Below, piece after piece: positions 38,018-52,068 of a stretch of 64,000 nt of DNA. The notes below the pieces were generated by a model. That model did not search any database and had not been told where the DNA came from. It saw only the letters and a list, made by a program, of their open reading frames with translations. Both the position numbers and the translations under genes were made by a program. The number at the start of each line of letters is the position of its first letter. Positions within the stretch are counted from its first letter, which is position 1. Origin of the DNA: Saccoglossus kowalevskii (Eukaryota > Hemichordata > Enteropneusta > Harrimaniidae); contig NW_003152959.1 of NCBI RefSeq assembly GCF_000003605.2, forward strand, positions 1-64,000. The letters run 5' to 3'.

Positions 38018-40273
38018 GCTGAGCTCTGTTACCAATCTGACTGCATTACACTGAAATAGCTGTGCTCTGTTACCAATCTGACTGCATTACACTGACAGAG
38101 CTGTGCTCTGTTACCAATCCGACTGCATTACACTGACAGAGCTGTGCTCTGTTACCAATATGACTCCATTACACTGACAGAGATGAGCTCTGTTACCAAT
38201 CTGACTGCATTACACTGACAGAGCTGTGCCCTGTTACAAAACTGACCGCATTACACTGACAGAGCTGAGCTCTGTTACCAATCTGACTGCATTACACTGA
38301 CAGAACTGAGCTGTTACCAATCTGACTGCATTACACTGACAGAGCTGAGCTCTGTTACCAATCTGACTGCATTACACTGCCAGAGCTGTGCTCTGTTACC
38401 AATCTAACTGCATTGCACTGACAGAGCTGAGCTCTGTTACCAATATGACTGCATTACACTGACAGAGCTGAGCTCTGTAACCACTATGACTGCATTACAC
38501 TGACAGAGCTGAGCTCTGTTACCAATCTGACTGCATTACACTGACAGATTTCTGTTACCAATCTGACTGCATTACACTCAAATAGCTGTGCTCTGTTACC
38601 AATCTGACTGCATTACACTGACAGAGCTGTGCTCTGTTACCAATCTGACTGCATTGCACTGACAGAGCTGAGCTCTGTTACCAATATGACTGCATTACAC
38701 TGACAGAGCTGAGCTCTGTTACCACTATGACTGCATTACACTGACAGAGCTGAGCTCTGTTACCAATCTGACTGCATTACATTGAAATAGCTGTGCTCTG
38801 TTACCAATATGACTGCATTACACTGACAGAGCTCTGTTACCAATATGACTGCATTACACTGACAGAGCTGTGCTCTGTTACCAGTCTGACTGCATTACAC
38901 TGACAGAGCTGTGCTCTGTTACCAATCTGACTGCATTGCACTGACAGAGCTGTGCTCTGTTACCAATATGACTGCACTACACTGACAGAACTGTGCTCTG
39001 TTACCAATCTGACTGCATTACACTGACAGAGCTAAGCTCTGTTACCAATATGACTGCATTACACTGAAATAGCTGTGCTCTGTTATCAATATGACTGCAT
39101 TACACTGACAGAGCTCTGTTACCAATATGACTGCATTACACTGACAGAGCTAAGCTCTGTTACCAATCTGACTGCATTACACTGAAATAGCTGTGCTCTG
39201 TTACCAATATGACTGCATTACACTGACAGAGCTGTGCCCTGTTACCAATATTACTGCATTACACTGACAGAGCTGTGCTCTGTTACCAATATGACTGCAT
39301 AACACTGACAGAGCTAAGCTCTGTTACCAATATGACTGCATTACACTAAAATAGCTGTGCTCTGTTATCAATATGACTGCATTACACTGACAGAGCTGTG
39401 CTCTGTTACCAATCTGACCACATTACACTGACAGAGCTGTGCTCTGTTACCAATCTGACTGCATTACACTGACAGAGCTAAGCTCTGTTACCAATATGAC
39501 TGCATTACACTGACAGAGCTAAGCTCTGTTACCAATATGACTGCATTACACTGAAATAGCTGTGCTCTGTTATCAATATGACTGCATTACACTGACAGAG
39601 CTGAGCTCTGTTACCACTATGACTTCATTACACTGACAGAGCTGAGCTCTGTTACCAATCTGACTGCATTACACTGAAATAGCTGTGCTCTGTTACCAAT
39701 CTGACTGCATTACACTGACAGAGCTGTGCTCTGTTACCAATCCGACTGCATTACACTGACAGAGCTGTGCTCTGTTACCAATATGACTCCATTACACTGA
39801 CAGAGATGAGCTCTGTTACCAATCTGACTGCATTACACTGACAGAGCTGTGCCCTGTTACAAAACTGACCGCATTACACTGACAGAGCTGAGCTCTGTTA
39901 CCAATCTGACTGCATTACACTGACAGAACTGAGCTGTTACCAATCTGACTGCATTACACTGACAGAGCTGAGCTCTGTTACCAATCTGACTGCATTACAC
40001 TGCCAGAGCTGTGCTCTGTTACCAATCTAACTGCATTGCACTGACAGAGCTGAGCTCTGTTACCAATATGACTGCATTACACTGACAGAGCTGAGCTCTG
40101 TTACCACTATGACTGCATTACACTGACAGAGCTGAGCTCTGTTACCAATCTGACTGCATTACACTGACAGATTTCTGTTACCAATCTGACTGCATTACAC
40201 TCAAATAGCTGTGCTCTGTTACCAATCTGACTGCATTACACTGACAGAGCTGTGCTCTGTTACCAATCTGACT
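38003..40273 (+). repeat. Long-range duplicate of 60.0-62.3 kb, copy A
   Basis: It aligns at a constant offset of 22,027 bp with 60030-62300 over about 2.27 kb. I noticed only about four base differences, which suggests well over 99% identity. It contains two TTACAAAACTGACC monomers 1623 bp apart (38233 and 39856), matched by 60260 and 61883. The 1623-bp period equals 40 monomers: 36 of 41 bp, three of 36 bp and one of 39 bp. Confidence 0.85.
38625..40162 (+). repeat. Segment repeated at 42.1-43.6 kb (offset 3451 bp), copy A
   Basis: About 1.54 kb aligns with 42076-43613 at a constant offset of 3451 bp. Both copies share the private GCATAACACTG change (39297 and 42748), which the 60 kb copy lacks. 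Relative to their other relatives these two are therefore sister copies. Confidence 0.8.
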
Positions 40274-40870
40274 GCATTACACTGACAGAGCTGTGCTCTG
40301 TTACCAATCCGACTGCATTACACTGACAGAGCTGTGCTCTGTTACCAATATGACTCCATTACACTGACAGAGATGAGCTCTGTTGCCAATCTGACTGCAT
40401 TACACTGACAGAGCTGTGCTCTGTTACCAATCTGACTGCATTACACTGCCAGAGCTGAGCTGTTACCAATCTGACTGCATTACACTGACAGAACTGAGCT
40501 GTTACCAATCTGACTGCATTACACTGACAGAGCTGAGCTCTGTTACCAATCTGACTGCATTACACTGCCAGAGCTGTGCTCTGTTACCAATCTGACTGCA
40601 TTGCACTGGCAGAGCTGTGCTCTGTTACCGATAAGACTGCATTACATTACATTACCCTGCTCTTTTACCTGTCTGACTGCATTACACTGACAGAGCTGTG
40701 CTCTGTTACCAATCTGACTGCATTGCACTGACAGAGCTGAGCTCTGTTACCAATATGACTGCATTACACTGACAGAGCTGAGCTCTGTTACCACTATGAC
40801 TGCATTACACTGACAGAGCTGAGCTCTGTTACCAATCTGACTGCATTACATTGAAATAGCTGTGCTCTGT
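39995..40870 (+). repeat. Segment repeated at 43.8-44.7 kb (offset 3815 bp), copy A
   Basis: It aligns with 43810-44685, including GATTTCTG, CACTCAAATAG, CCGAC, GACTCCATT, GTTGCCAATC, the 39-bp pair and the ATTAC unit. Confidence 0.75.
40630..40669 (+). repeat. ATTAC unit 11 (40 bp, ACCCTG subtype)
   Basis: Three ATTAC copies, ACCCTG, CTCTTTTACC. Its surrounding 0.86 kb matches 43.8-44.7 kb. Confidence 0.85.
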
Positions 40871-42075
40871 TACCAATCTGACTGCATTACACTGACAGAG
40901 CTCTGTTACCAATATGACTGCATTACACTGACAGAGCTGTGCTCTGTTACCAGTCTGACTGCATTACACTGACAGAGCTGTGCTCTGTTACCAATCTGAC
41001 TGCATTGCACTGACAGAGCTGTGCTCTGTTACCAATATGACTGCACTACACTGACAGAACTGTGCTCTGTTACCAATCTGACTGCATTACACTGACAGAG
41101 CTAAGCTCTGTTACCAATATGACTGCATTACACTGAAATAGCTGTGCTCTGTTATCAATATGACTGCATTACACTGACAGAGCTCTGTTACCAATATGAC
41201 TGCATTACACTGACAGAGCTAAGCTCTGTTACCAATCTGACTGCATTACACTGAAATAGCTGTGCTCTGTTACCAATATGACTGCATTACACTGACAGAG
41301 CTGTGCCCTGTTACCAATATTACTGCATTACACTGACAGAGCTGTGCTCTGTTACCAATATGACTGCATTACACTGACAGAGCTAAGCTCTGTTACCAAT
41401 ATGACTGCATTACACTAAAATAGCTGTGCTCTGTTATCAATATGACTGCATTACACTGACAGAGCTGTGCTCTGTTACCAATCTGACCACATTACACTGA
41501 CAGAGCTGTGCTCTGTTACCAATCTGACTGCATTACACTGACAGAGCTAAGCTCTGTTACCAATATGACTGCATTACACTGACAGAGCTAAGCTCTGTTA
41601 CCAATATGACTGCATTACACTGAAATAGCTGTGCTCTGTTATCAATATGACTGCATTACACTGACAGAGCTGAGCTCTGTTACCACTATGACTTCATTAC
41701 ACTGACAGAGCTGAGCTCTGTTACCAATCTGACTGCATTACACTGAAATAGCTGTGCTCTGTTACCAATCTGACTGCATTACACTGACAGAGCTGTGCTC
41801 TGTTACCAATCCGACTGCATTACACTGACAGAGCTGTGCTCTGTTACCAATATGACTCCATTACACTGACAGAGATGAGCTCTGTTACCAATCTGACTGC
41901 ATTACACTGACAGAGCTGTGCCCTGTTACAAAACTGACCGCATTACACTGACAGAGCTGAGCTCTGTTACCAATCTGACTGCATTACACTGACAGAACTG
42001 AGCTGTTACCAATCTGACTGCATTACACTGACAGAGCTGAGCTCTGTTACCAATCTGACTGCATTACACTGCCAG

Positions 42076-43613
42076 AGCTGTGCTCTGTTACCAATCTAAC
42101 TGCATTGCACTGACAGAGCTGAGCTCTGTTACCAATATGACTGCATTACACTGACAGAGCTGAGCTCTGTTACCACTATGACTGCATTACACTGACAGAG
42201 CTGAGCTCTGTTACCAATCTGACTGCATTACATTGAAATAGCTGTGCTCTGTTACCAATATGACTGCATTACACTGACAGAGCTCTGTTACCAATATGAC
42301 TGCATTACACTGACAGAGCTGTGCTCTGTTACCAGTCTGACTGCATTACACTGACAGAGCTGTGCTCTGTTACCAATCTGACTGCATTGCACTGACAGAG
42401 CTGTGCTCTGTTACCAATATGACTGCACTACACTGACAGAACTGTGCTCTGTTACCAATCTGACTGCATTACACTGACAGAGCTAAGCTCTGTTACCAAT
42501 ATGACTGCATTACACTGAAATAGCTGTGCTCTGTTATCAATATGACTGCATTACACTGACAGAGCTCTGTTACCAATATGACTGCATTACACTGACAGAG
42601 CTAAGCTCTGTTACCAATCTGACTGCATTACACTGAAATAGCTGTGCTCTGTTACCAATATGACTGCATTACACTGACAGAGCTGTGCCCTGTTACCAAT
42701 ATTACTGCATTACACTGACAGAGCTGTGCTCTGTTACCAATATGACTGCATAACACTGACAGAGCTAAGCTCTGTTACCAATATGACTGCATTACACTAA
42801 AATAGCTGTGCTCTGTTATCAATATGACTGCATTACACTGACAGAGCTGTGCTCTGTTACCAATCTGACCACATTACACTGACAGAGCTGTGCTCTGTTA
42901 CCAATCTGACTGCATTACACTGACAGAGCTAAGCTCTGTTACCAATATGACTGCATTACACTGACAGAGCTAAGCTCTGTTACCAATATGACTGCATTAC
43001 ACTGAAATAGCTGTGCTCTGTTATCAATATGACTGCATTACACTGACAGAGCTGAGCTCTGTTACCACTATGACTTCATTACACTGACAGAGCTGAGCTC
43101 TGTTACCAATCTGACTGCATTACACTGAAATAGCTGTGCTCTGTTACCAATCTGACTGCATTACACTGACAGAGCTGTGCTCTGTTACCAATCCGACTGC
43201 ATTACACTGACAGAGCTGTGCTCTGTTACCAATATGACTCCATTACACTGACAGAGATGAGCTCTGTTACCAATCTGACTGCATTACACTGACAGAGCTG
43301 TGCCCTGTTACAAAACTGACCGCATTACACTGACAGAGCTGAGCTCTGTTACCAATCTGACTGCATTACACTGACAGAACTGAGCTGTTACCAATCTGAC
43401 TGCATTACACTGACAGAGCTGAGCTCTGTTACCAATCTGACTGCATTACACTGCCAGAGCTGTGCTCTGTTACCAATCTAACTGCATTGCACTGACAGAG
43501 CTGAGCTCTGTTACCAATATGACTGCATTACACTGACAGAGCTGAGCTCTGTTACCACTATGACTGCATTACACTGACAGAGCTGAGCTCTGTTACCAAT
43601 CTGACTGCATTAC
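42076..43613 (+). repeat. Segment repeated at offset 3451 bp, copy B
   Basis: This is the partner of 38625-40162. It includes the TTACAAAACTGACC monomer at 43307. At its right edge the partner enters GATTTCTG whereas this copy enters CATTGAAATAG. Confidence 0.8.
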
Positions 43614-43850
43614 ATTGAAATAGCTGTGCTCTGTTATCAATATGACTGCATTACACTGGCAGAGCTCTGTTACCAATATGACTGCATTACACTGACAGAG
43701 CTGTGCTCTGTAACCAATATGTCTGCATTATACTGACAGAGCTGAGCTCTGTTACCAATCTGACTGCATTACACTGCCAGAGCTGTGCTCTGTTACCAAT
43801 CTGACTGCATTGCACTGACAGAGCTGTGCTCTGTTACCAATCTGACTGCA
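43131..43850 (+). repeat. Segment repeated at 46.6-47.3 kb (offset 3441 bp), copy A
   Basis: It aligns with 46572-47291 and shares the hybrid CACTGGCAGAGCTCTG 36-bp monomer (43653 and 47094). A third copy of that junction is near 48358, where two monomers (82 bp) are missing upstream. Confidence 0.75.
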
Positions 43851-44685
43851 TTGCACTGACAGAGCTGAGCTCTGTTACCAATATGACTGCATTACACTGA
43901 CAGAGCTGAGCTCTGTTACCACTATGACTGCATTACACTGACAGAGCTGAGCTCTGTTACCAATCTGACTGCATTACACTGACAGATTTCTGTTACCAAT
44001 CTGACTGCATTACACTCAAATAGCTGTGCTCTGTTACCAATCTGACTGCATTACACTGACAGAGCTGTGCTCTGTTACCAATCTGACTGCATTACACTGA
44101 CAGAGCTGTGCTCTGTTACCAATCCGACTGCATTACACTGACAGAGCTGTGCTCTGTTACCAATATGACTCCATTACACTGACAGAGATGAGCTCTGTTG
44201 CCAATCTGACTGCATTACACTGACAGAGCTGTGCTCTGTTACCAATCTGACTGCATTACACTGCCAGAGCTGAGCTGTTACCAATCTGACTGCATTACAC
44301 TGACAGAACTGAGCTGTTACCAATCTGACTGCATTACACTGACAGAGCTGAGCTCTGTTACCAATCTGACTGCATTACACTGCCAGAGCTGTGCTCTGTT
44401 ACCAATCTGACTGCATTGCACTGGCAGAGCTGTGCTCTGTTACCGATAAGACTGCATTACATTACATTAACCTGCTCTTTTACCTGTCTGACTGCATTAC
44501 ACTGACAGAGCTGTGCTCTGTTACCAATCTGACTGCATTGCACTGACAGAGCTGAGCTCTGTTACCAATATGACTGCATTACACTGACAGAGCTGAGCTC
44601 TGTTACCACTATGACTGCATTACACTGACAGAGCTGAGCTCTGTTACCAATCTGACTGCATTACATTGAAATAGCTGTGCTCTGT
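43810..44685 (+). repeat. Segment repeated at offset 3815 bp, copy B
   Basis: This is the partner of 39995-40870. Its right edge switches to a type II segment through CTCTGTTTACCAATATGGC, a hybrid junction with one extra T. Confidence 0.75.
44445..44484 (+). repeat. ATTAC unit 12 (40 bp, private AACCTG)
   Basis: It ends ATTAACCTG instead of ATTACCCTG, a single change on the ACCCTG subtype. Confidence 0.85.
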
Positions 44686-45980
44686 TTACCAATATGGCTA
44701 CATTACACTGACAGAGCTCTGTTACCAATATGACTGCATTACACTGGCAGAGCTGTGCTCTGTAACCAATATGACTGCATTGCACTGACAGAGCTGAGCT
44801 CTGTTACCAATATGACTGCATTACACTGACAGAGCTCTGTTACCAATATGACTGCATTACACTGACAGAGCTGTGCTTTGTTACCAGTCTGACTGCATTA
44901 CACTGACAGAGCTGTGCTCTGTTACCAATCTGACTGCATTGCACTGACAGTGCTGTGCTCTGTTACCAATATGACTGTATTACACTGACAGAGCTGTGCT
45001 CTGTTACCAATCTGACTGCATTACACTGACAGAGCTAAGCTCTGTTACCAATATGACTGCATTACAATGAAATAGCTGTGCTCTGTTATCAATATGACTG
45101 CATTACACTGACAGATCTCTGTTACCAATATGACTGCATTACACTGACAGAGCTAAGCTCTGTTACCAATCTGACTGCATTACACTGAAATAGCTGTGAT
45201 CTGTTACCAATCTGACTGCATTACACTGAAATAGCTGTGATCTGTTACCAATATGACTGCATTACACTGACAGAGCTGAGCTCTGTTACCAATATGACTG
45301 CATTACACTGACAGAGCTGTGCTCTGTTACCAGTCTGACTGCATTACACTGACAGAGCTGTGCTCTGTTACCAATCTGACTGCATTGCACTGACAGAGCT
45401 GTGCTCTGTTACCAATCTGACTGCATTACACTGACAGAGCTGTGCTCTGTTACCAATCTGACTGCATTACACTGACAGAGCTAAGCTCTGTTACCAATAT
45501 GACTGCATTACACTGACAGAGCTGAGCTCTGTTACCACTATGACTTCATTACACTGACAGAGCTGAGGTCTGTTACCAATCTGACTGCATTACACTGAAA
45601 TAGCTGTGTTCTGTTACCAAACTGACTGCATTACACTGACAGATTTCTGTTACCAATCTGACTGCATTACACTGAAATAGCTGTGCTCTGTTACCAATCT
45701 GACTGCATTACACTGACAGAGCTGTGCTCTGTTACCAATCTGACTGCATTACACTGACAGTGCTGTGCTCTGTTACCAATCCGACTGCATTACACTGACA
45801 GAGCTGTGCTCTGTTACCAATCTGACTGCATTACACTGACAGAACTGAGCTGTTACCAATCTGACTGCATTACACTGACAGAGCTGAGCTCTGTTACCAA
45901 TCTGACTGCATTACACTGCCAGAGCTGTGCTCTGTTACCAATCTGACTGCATTGCACTGGCAGAGCTGTGCTCTGTTACC

Positions 45981-46020
45981 GATAAGACTGCATTACATTT
46001 CATTACACTGCTCTTTTACC
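45981..46020 (+). repeat. ATTAC unit 13 (40 bp, ATTTC change)
   Basis: The second ATTAC reads ATTTC, then ACACTG and CTCTTTTACC. Confidence 0.85.
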
Positions 46021-46571
46021 TGTCTGACTGCATTACACTGACAGAGCTGTGCTCTGTTACCAATCTGACTGCATTGCACTGACAGAGCTGAGCTCTGTTA
46101 CCAATATGACTGCATTACACTGACAGAGCTGAGCTCTGTTACCACTATGACTGCATTACACTGACAGAGCTAAGCTCTGTTACCAATCTGACTGCATTAC
46201 ACTGAAATAGCTGTGATCTGTTACCAATATGACTGCATTACACTGACAGAGCTGAGCTCTGTTACCAATATGACTGCATTACACTGACAGAGCTGTGCTC
46301 TGTTACCAGTCTGACTGCATTACACTGACAGAGCTGTGCTCTGTTACCAATCTGACTGCATTGCACTGACAGAGCTGTGCTCTGTTACCAATCTGACTGC
46401 ATTACACTGACAGAGCTGAGCTCTGTTACCAATCTGACTGCATTACACTGAAATAGCTGTGTTCTGTTACCAAACTGACTGCATTACACTGACAGATTTC
46501 TGTTACCAATCTGACTGCATTACACTGAAATAGCTGTGCTCTGTTACCAATCTGACTGCATTACACTGACA

Positions 46572-47291
46572 GAGCTGTGCTCTGTTACCAATCTGACTGC
46601 ATTACACTGACAGAGCTGTGCTCTGTTACCAATCCGACTGCATTACACTGACAGAGCTGTGCTCTGTTACCAATATGACTCCATTACACTGACAGAGATG
46701 AGCTCTGTTACCAATCTGACTGCATTACACTGACAGAGCTGTGCCCTGTTACAAAACTGACCGCATTACACTGACAGAGCTGAGCTCTGTTACCAATCTG
46801 ACTGCATTACACTGACAGAACTGAGCTGTTACCAATCTGACTGCATTACACTGACAGAGCTGAGCTCTGTTACCAATCTGACTGCATTACACTGCCAGAG
46901 CTGTGCTCTGTTACCAATCTAACTGCATTGCACTGACAGAGCTGAGCTCTGTTACCAATATGACTGCATTACACTGACAGAGCTGAGCTCTGTTACCACT
47001 ATGACTGCATTACACTGACAGAGCTGAGCTCTGTTACCAATCTGACTGCATTACATTGAAATAGCTGTGCTCTGTTATCAATATGACTGCATTACACTGG
47101 CAGAGCTCTGTTACCAATATGACTGCATTACACTGACAGAGCTGTGCTCTGTAACCAATATGTCTGCATTATACTGACAGAGCTGAGCTCTGTTACCAAT
47201 CTGACTGCATTACACTGCCAGAGCTGTGCTCTGTTACCAATCTGACTGCATTGCACTGACAGAGCTGTGCTCTGTTACCAATCTGACTGCA
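46572..47291 (+). repeat. Segment repeated at offset 3441 bp, copy B
   Basis: This is the partner of 43131-43850. The next related copy follows at 1346 bp spacing (TTACAAAACTGACC at 46748 and 48094) but is only 1264 bp away after the loss of two monomers. Confidence 0.75.
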
Positions 47292-48949
47292 TTACACTGA
47301 CAGAGCTGTGCTCTGTTACCAATCTGACTGCATTAAACTGACAGAGCTGTGCTCTGTTACCAATCTGACTGCATTACACTGAAATAGCTGTGCTCTGTTA
47401 CCAATATGACTGCATTACACTGACAGAGCTGTGCCCTGTTACCAATATTACTGCATTACACTGACAGAGCTGTGCTCTGTTACCAATATGACTGCATTAC
47501 ACTGACAGAGCTAAGCTCTGTTACCAATATGACTGCATTACACTAAAATAGCTGTGCTCTGTTATCAATATGACTGCATTACACTGACAGAGCTGTGCTC
47601 TGTTACCAATCTGACCACATTACACTGACAGAGCTGTGCTCTGTTACCAATCTGACTGCATTACACTGACAGAGCTAAGCTCTGTTACCAATATGACTGC
47701 ATTACACTGACAGAGCTAAGCTCTGTTACCAATATGACTGCATTACACTGAAATAGCTGTGCTCTGTTATCAATATGACTGCATTACACTGACAGAGCTG
47801 AGCTCTGTTACCACTATGACTTCATTACACTGACAGAGCTGAGCTCTGTTACCAATCTGACTGCATTACACTGAAATAGCTGTGCTCTGTTACCAATCTG
47901 ACTGCATTACACTGACAGAGCTGTGCTCTGTTACCAATCTGACTGCATTACACTGACAGAACTGTGCTCTGTTACCAATCCGACTGCATTACACTGACAG
48001 AGCTGTGCTCTGTTACCAATATGACTCCATTACACTGACAGAGATGAGCTCTGTTACCAATCTGACTGCATTACACTGACAGAGCTGTGCCCTGTTACAA
48101 AACTGACCGCATTACACTGACAGAGCTGAGCTCTGTTACCAATCTGACTGCATTACACTGACAGAACTGAGCTGTTACCAATCGGACTGCATTACACTGA
48201 CAGAGCTGAGCTCTGTTACCAATCTGACTGCATTACACTGCCAGAGCTGTGCTCTGTTACCACTATGACTGCATTACACTGACAGAGCTGAGCTCTGTTA
48301 CCAATCTGACTGCATTACATTGAAATAGCTGTGCTCTGTTATCAATATGACTGCATTACACTGGCAGAGCTCTGTTACCAATATGACTGCATTACACTGA
48401 CAGAGCTGTGCTCTGTAACCAATATGTCTGCATTATACTGACAGAGCTGAGCTCTGTTACCAATCTGACTGCATTACACTGCCAGAGCTGTGCTCTGTTA
48501 CCAATCTGACTGCATTGCACTGACAGAGCTGTGCTCTGTTACCAATCTGACTGCATTACACTGACAGAGCTGTGCTCTGTTACCAATCTGACTGCATTAA
48601 ACTGACAGAGCTGTGCTCTGTTACCAATCTGACTGCATTACACTGACAGAGCTGTGCTCTGTTACCAATATGACTCCATTACTCTGACAGAGATGAGCTC
48701 TGTTGCCAATCTGACTGCATTACACTGACAGAGCTGTGCTCTGTTACCAATCTGACTGCATTACACTGCCAGAGCTGAGCTGTTACCAATCTGACTGCAT
48801 TACACTGACAGAACTGAGCTGTTACCAATCTGACTGCATTACACTGACAGAGCTGAGCTCTGTTACCAATCTGACTGCATTACACTGCCAGAGCTGTGCT
48901 CTGTTACCAATCTGACTGCATTGCACTGGCAGAGCTGTGCTCTGTTACC

Positions 48950-48989
48950 GATAAGACTGCATTACATTACATTACACTGCTCTTTTACC
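48950..48989 (+). repeat. ATTAC unit 14 (40 bp)
   Basis: ACACTG and CTCTTTTACC subtype. It is paired with unit 16 by the 3079-bp duplication. Confidence 0.85.
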
Positions 48990-50046
48990 TGTCTGACTGC
49001 ATTACACTGACAGAGCTGTGCTCTGTTACCAATCTGACTGCATTGCACTGACAGAGCCGAGCTCTGTTACCAATGTGACTGCATTACACTGACAGAGCTG
49101 AGCTCTGTTACCACTATGACTGCATTACACTGACAGAGCTAAGCTCTGTTACCAATCTGACTGCATTACACTGAAATAGCTGTGATCTGTTACCAATATG
49201 ACTGCATTACACTGACAGAGCTGAGCTCTGTTACCAATATGACTGCATTACACTGACAGAGCTGTGCTCTGTTACCAGTCTGACTGCATTACACTGACAG
49301 AGCTGTGCTCTGTTACCAATCTGACTGCATTGCACTGACAGAGCTGTGCTCTGTTACCAATCTGACTGCATTACACTGACAGAGCTGTGCTCTGTTACCA
49401 ATCTGACTGCATTACACTGACAGAGCTAAGCTCTGTTACCAATATGACTGCATTACACTGACAGAGCTGAGCTCTGTTACCACTATGACTTCATTACACT
49501 GACAGAGCTGAGCTCTGTTACCAATCTGACTGCATTACACTGAAATAGCTGTGTTCTGTTACCAAACTGACTGCATTACACTGACAGATTTCTGTTACCA
49601 ATCTGACTGCATTACACTGAAATAGCTGTGCTCTGTTACCAATCTGACTGCATTACACTGACAGAGCTGTGCTCTGTTACCAATCTGACTGCATTACACT
49701 GACAGAGCTGTGCTCTGTTACCAATCCGACTGCATTACACTGACAGAGCTGTGCTCTGTTACCAATATGACTCCATTACACTGACAGAGATGAGCTCTGT
49801 TGCCAATCTGACTGCATTACACTGACAGAGCTGTGCTCTGTTACCAATCTGACTGCATTACACTGCCAGAGCTGAGCTGTTACCAATCTGACTGCATTAC
49901 ACTGACAGAACTGAGCTGTTACCAATCTGACTGCATTACACTGACAGAGCTGAGCTCTGTTACCAATCTGACTGCATTACACTGCCAGAGCTGTGCTCTG
50001 TTACCAATCTGACTGCATTGCACTGGCAGAGCTGTGCTCTGTTACC

Positions 50047-50086
50047 GATAAGACTGCATTACATTACATTACACTGCTCTTTTACC
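50047..50086 (+). repeat. ATTAC unit 15 (40 bp)
   Basis: ACACTG and CTCTTTTACC subtype. It is the partner of unit 17, which has one more ATTAC. Confidence 0.85.
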
Positions 50087-52028
50087 TGTCTGACTGCATT
50101 ACACTGACAGAGCTGTGCTCTGTTACCAATCTGACTGCATTGCACTGACAGAGCTGAGCTCTGTTACCAATATGACTGCATTACACTGACAGAGCTGTGC
50201 TCTGTTACCAGTCTGACTGCATTACACTGACAGAGCTGTGCTCTGTTACCAATCTGACTGCATTGCACTGACAGAGCTGTGCTCTGTTACCAATCTGACT
50301 GCATTACACTGACAGAGCTGTGCTCTGTTAGCAATCTGACTGCATTACACTGACAGAGCTAAGCTCTGTTACCAATATGACTGCATTACACTGTCAGAGC
50401 TGAGCTCTGTTACCACTATGACTTCATTACACTGACAGAGCTGAGGTCTGTTACCAATCTGACTGCATTACACTGAAATAGCTGTGTTCTGTTACCAAAC
50501 TGACTGCATTACACTGACAGATTTCTGTTACCAATCTGACTGCATTACACTGAAATAGCTGTGCTCTGTTACCAATCTGACTGCATTACACTGACAGAGC
50601 TGTGCTCTGTTACCAATCTGACTGCATTACACTGACAGAGCTGTGCTGTTACCAATTCGACTGCATTACACTGACAGAGCTGTGCTCTGTTACCAATCTG
50701 ACTGCATTGCACTGACAGAGCTGTGCTCTGTTACCAATCTGATTGCATTGCACTGACAGAGCTGTGTTCTGTTACCAATCTGACTGCATTACACTGACAT
50801 AGCTAAGCTCTGTTACCAATCTGACTGCATTACACTGACAGAGCTAAGCTCTGTTACCAATATGACTGCATTACACTGACAGAGCTGAGCTCTGTTACCA
50901 CTATGACTTCATTACACTGACAGAGCTGAGGTCTGTTACCAATCTGACTGCATTACACTGAAATAGCTGTGTTCTGTTACCAAACTGACTGCATTACACT
51001 GACAGATTTCTGTTACCAATCTGACTGCATTACACTGAAATAGCTGTGCTCTGTTACCAATCTGACTGCATTACACTGACAGAGCTGTGCTCTGTTACCA
51101 ATCTGACTGCATTGCACTGACAGGGCTGTGCTCTGTTACCAATATGACTGCATTATACTGACAGAGCTGTGCTCTGTTACCAATCTGACTGCATTACACT
51201 GACAGAGCTGAGCTCTGTTACCAATATGACTGCATTACACTGAAATAGCTGTGCTCTTTTATCAATATGACTGCATTACACTGACAGAGCTGAGCTGTTA
51301 CCAATCTGACTGCATTACACTGCCAGAGCTGTGCTCTGTTACCAATCTGACTGCATTGCACTGACAGAGCTGTGCTCTGTTACCAATATGGCTGCATTAC
51401 ACTGACAGAGCTGTGCTCTGTTACCAATCTGACTGCATTGCACTGACAGAGCTGTGCTCTGTTACCAATCTGACTGCATTGCACTGACAGAGCTGTACTC
51501 TGTTACCAATCTGACTGCATTACACTGACAGAGCTAAGCTCTGTTACCAATATGACTGCATTACACTGACAGAGCTGAGCTCTGTTACCAATATGACTGC
51601 ATTACACTGAAATAGCTGTGCTCTGTTATCAATATGGCTACATTACACTGACAGAGCTCTGTTACCAATATGACTGCATTACACTGGCAGAGCTGTGCTC
51701 TGTAACCAATATGTCTGCATTATACTGACAGAGCTGAGCTCTGTTACCAATCTGACTGCATTACACGGGACAGATCTCTGTTACCAATCTGACTGCATTA
51801 CACTGACAGAGCTGTGCTTCTGTTACCAATCTGACTGCATTACACTGCCAGAGCTGAGCTGTTACCAATCTGACTGCATTACACTGACAGAACTGAGCTG
51901 TTACCAATCTGACTGCATTACACTGACAGAGCTGAGCTCTGTTACCAATCTGACTGCATTACACTGCCAGAGCTGTGCTCTGTTACCAATCTGACTGCAT
52001 TGCACTGGCAGAGCTGTGCTCTGTTACC

Positions 52029-52068
52029 GATAAGACTGCATTACATTACATTACACTGCTCTTTTACC
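52029..52068 (+). repeat. ATTAC unit 16 (40 bp)
   Basis: ACACTG and CTCTTTTACC subtype, identical in form to unit 14. Confidence 0.85.

Larger units (their letters stand above)
48750..50696 (+). repeat. 1.95-kb segment repeated at 51.8-53.8 kb, copy A
   Basis: It aligns with 51829-53779 at an offset of 3079 bp, which becomes 3084 bp after one extra ATTAC in the second copy. Both include the 2-bp-short CTGTGCTGTTACCAATTCGAC monomer (50641 and 53725). The two ATTAC units in each copy are 1097 bp apart, equal to 27 monomers (1107 less 10). Confidence 0.85.

Noticed and set aside
51695-51994. Longest open frame (99 codons, + strand), with a repeating CYQSDCITLTEL-like peptide
   Set aside because: It lies wholly inside the satellite. 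It stays open only because several 36- and 39-bp monomers, whose lengths are multiples of 3, occur together and hold the frame. No signal, domain or codon bias suggests a protein.
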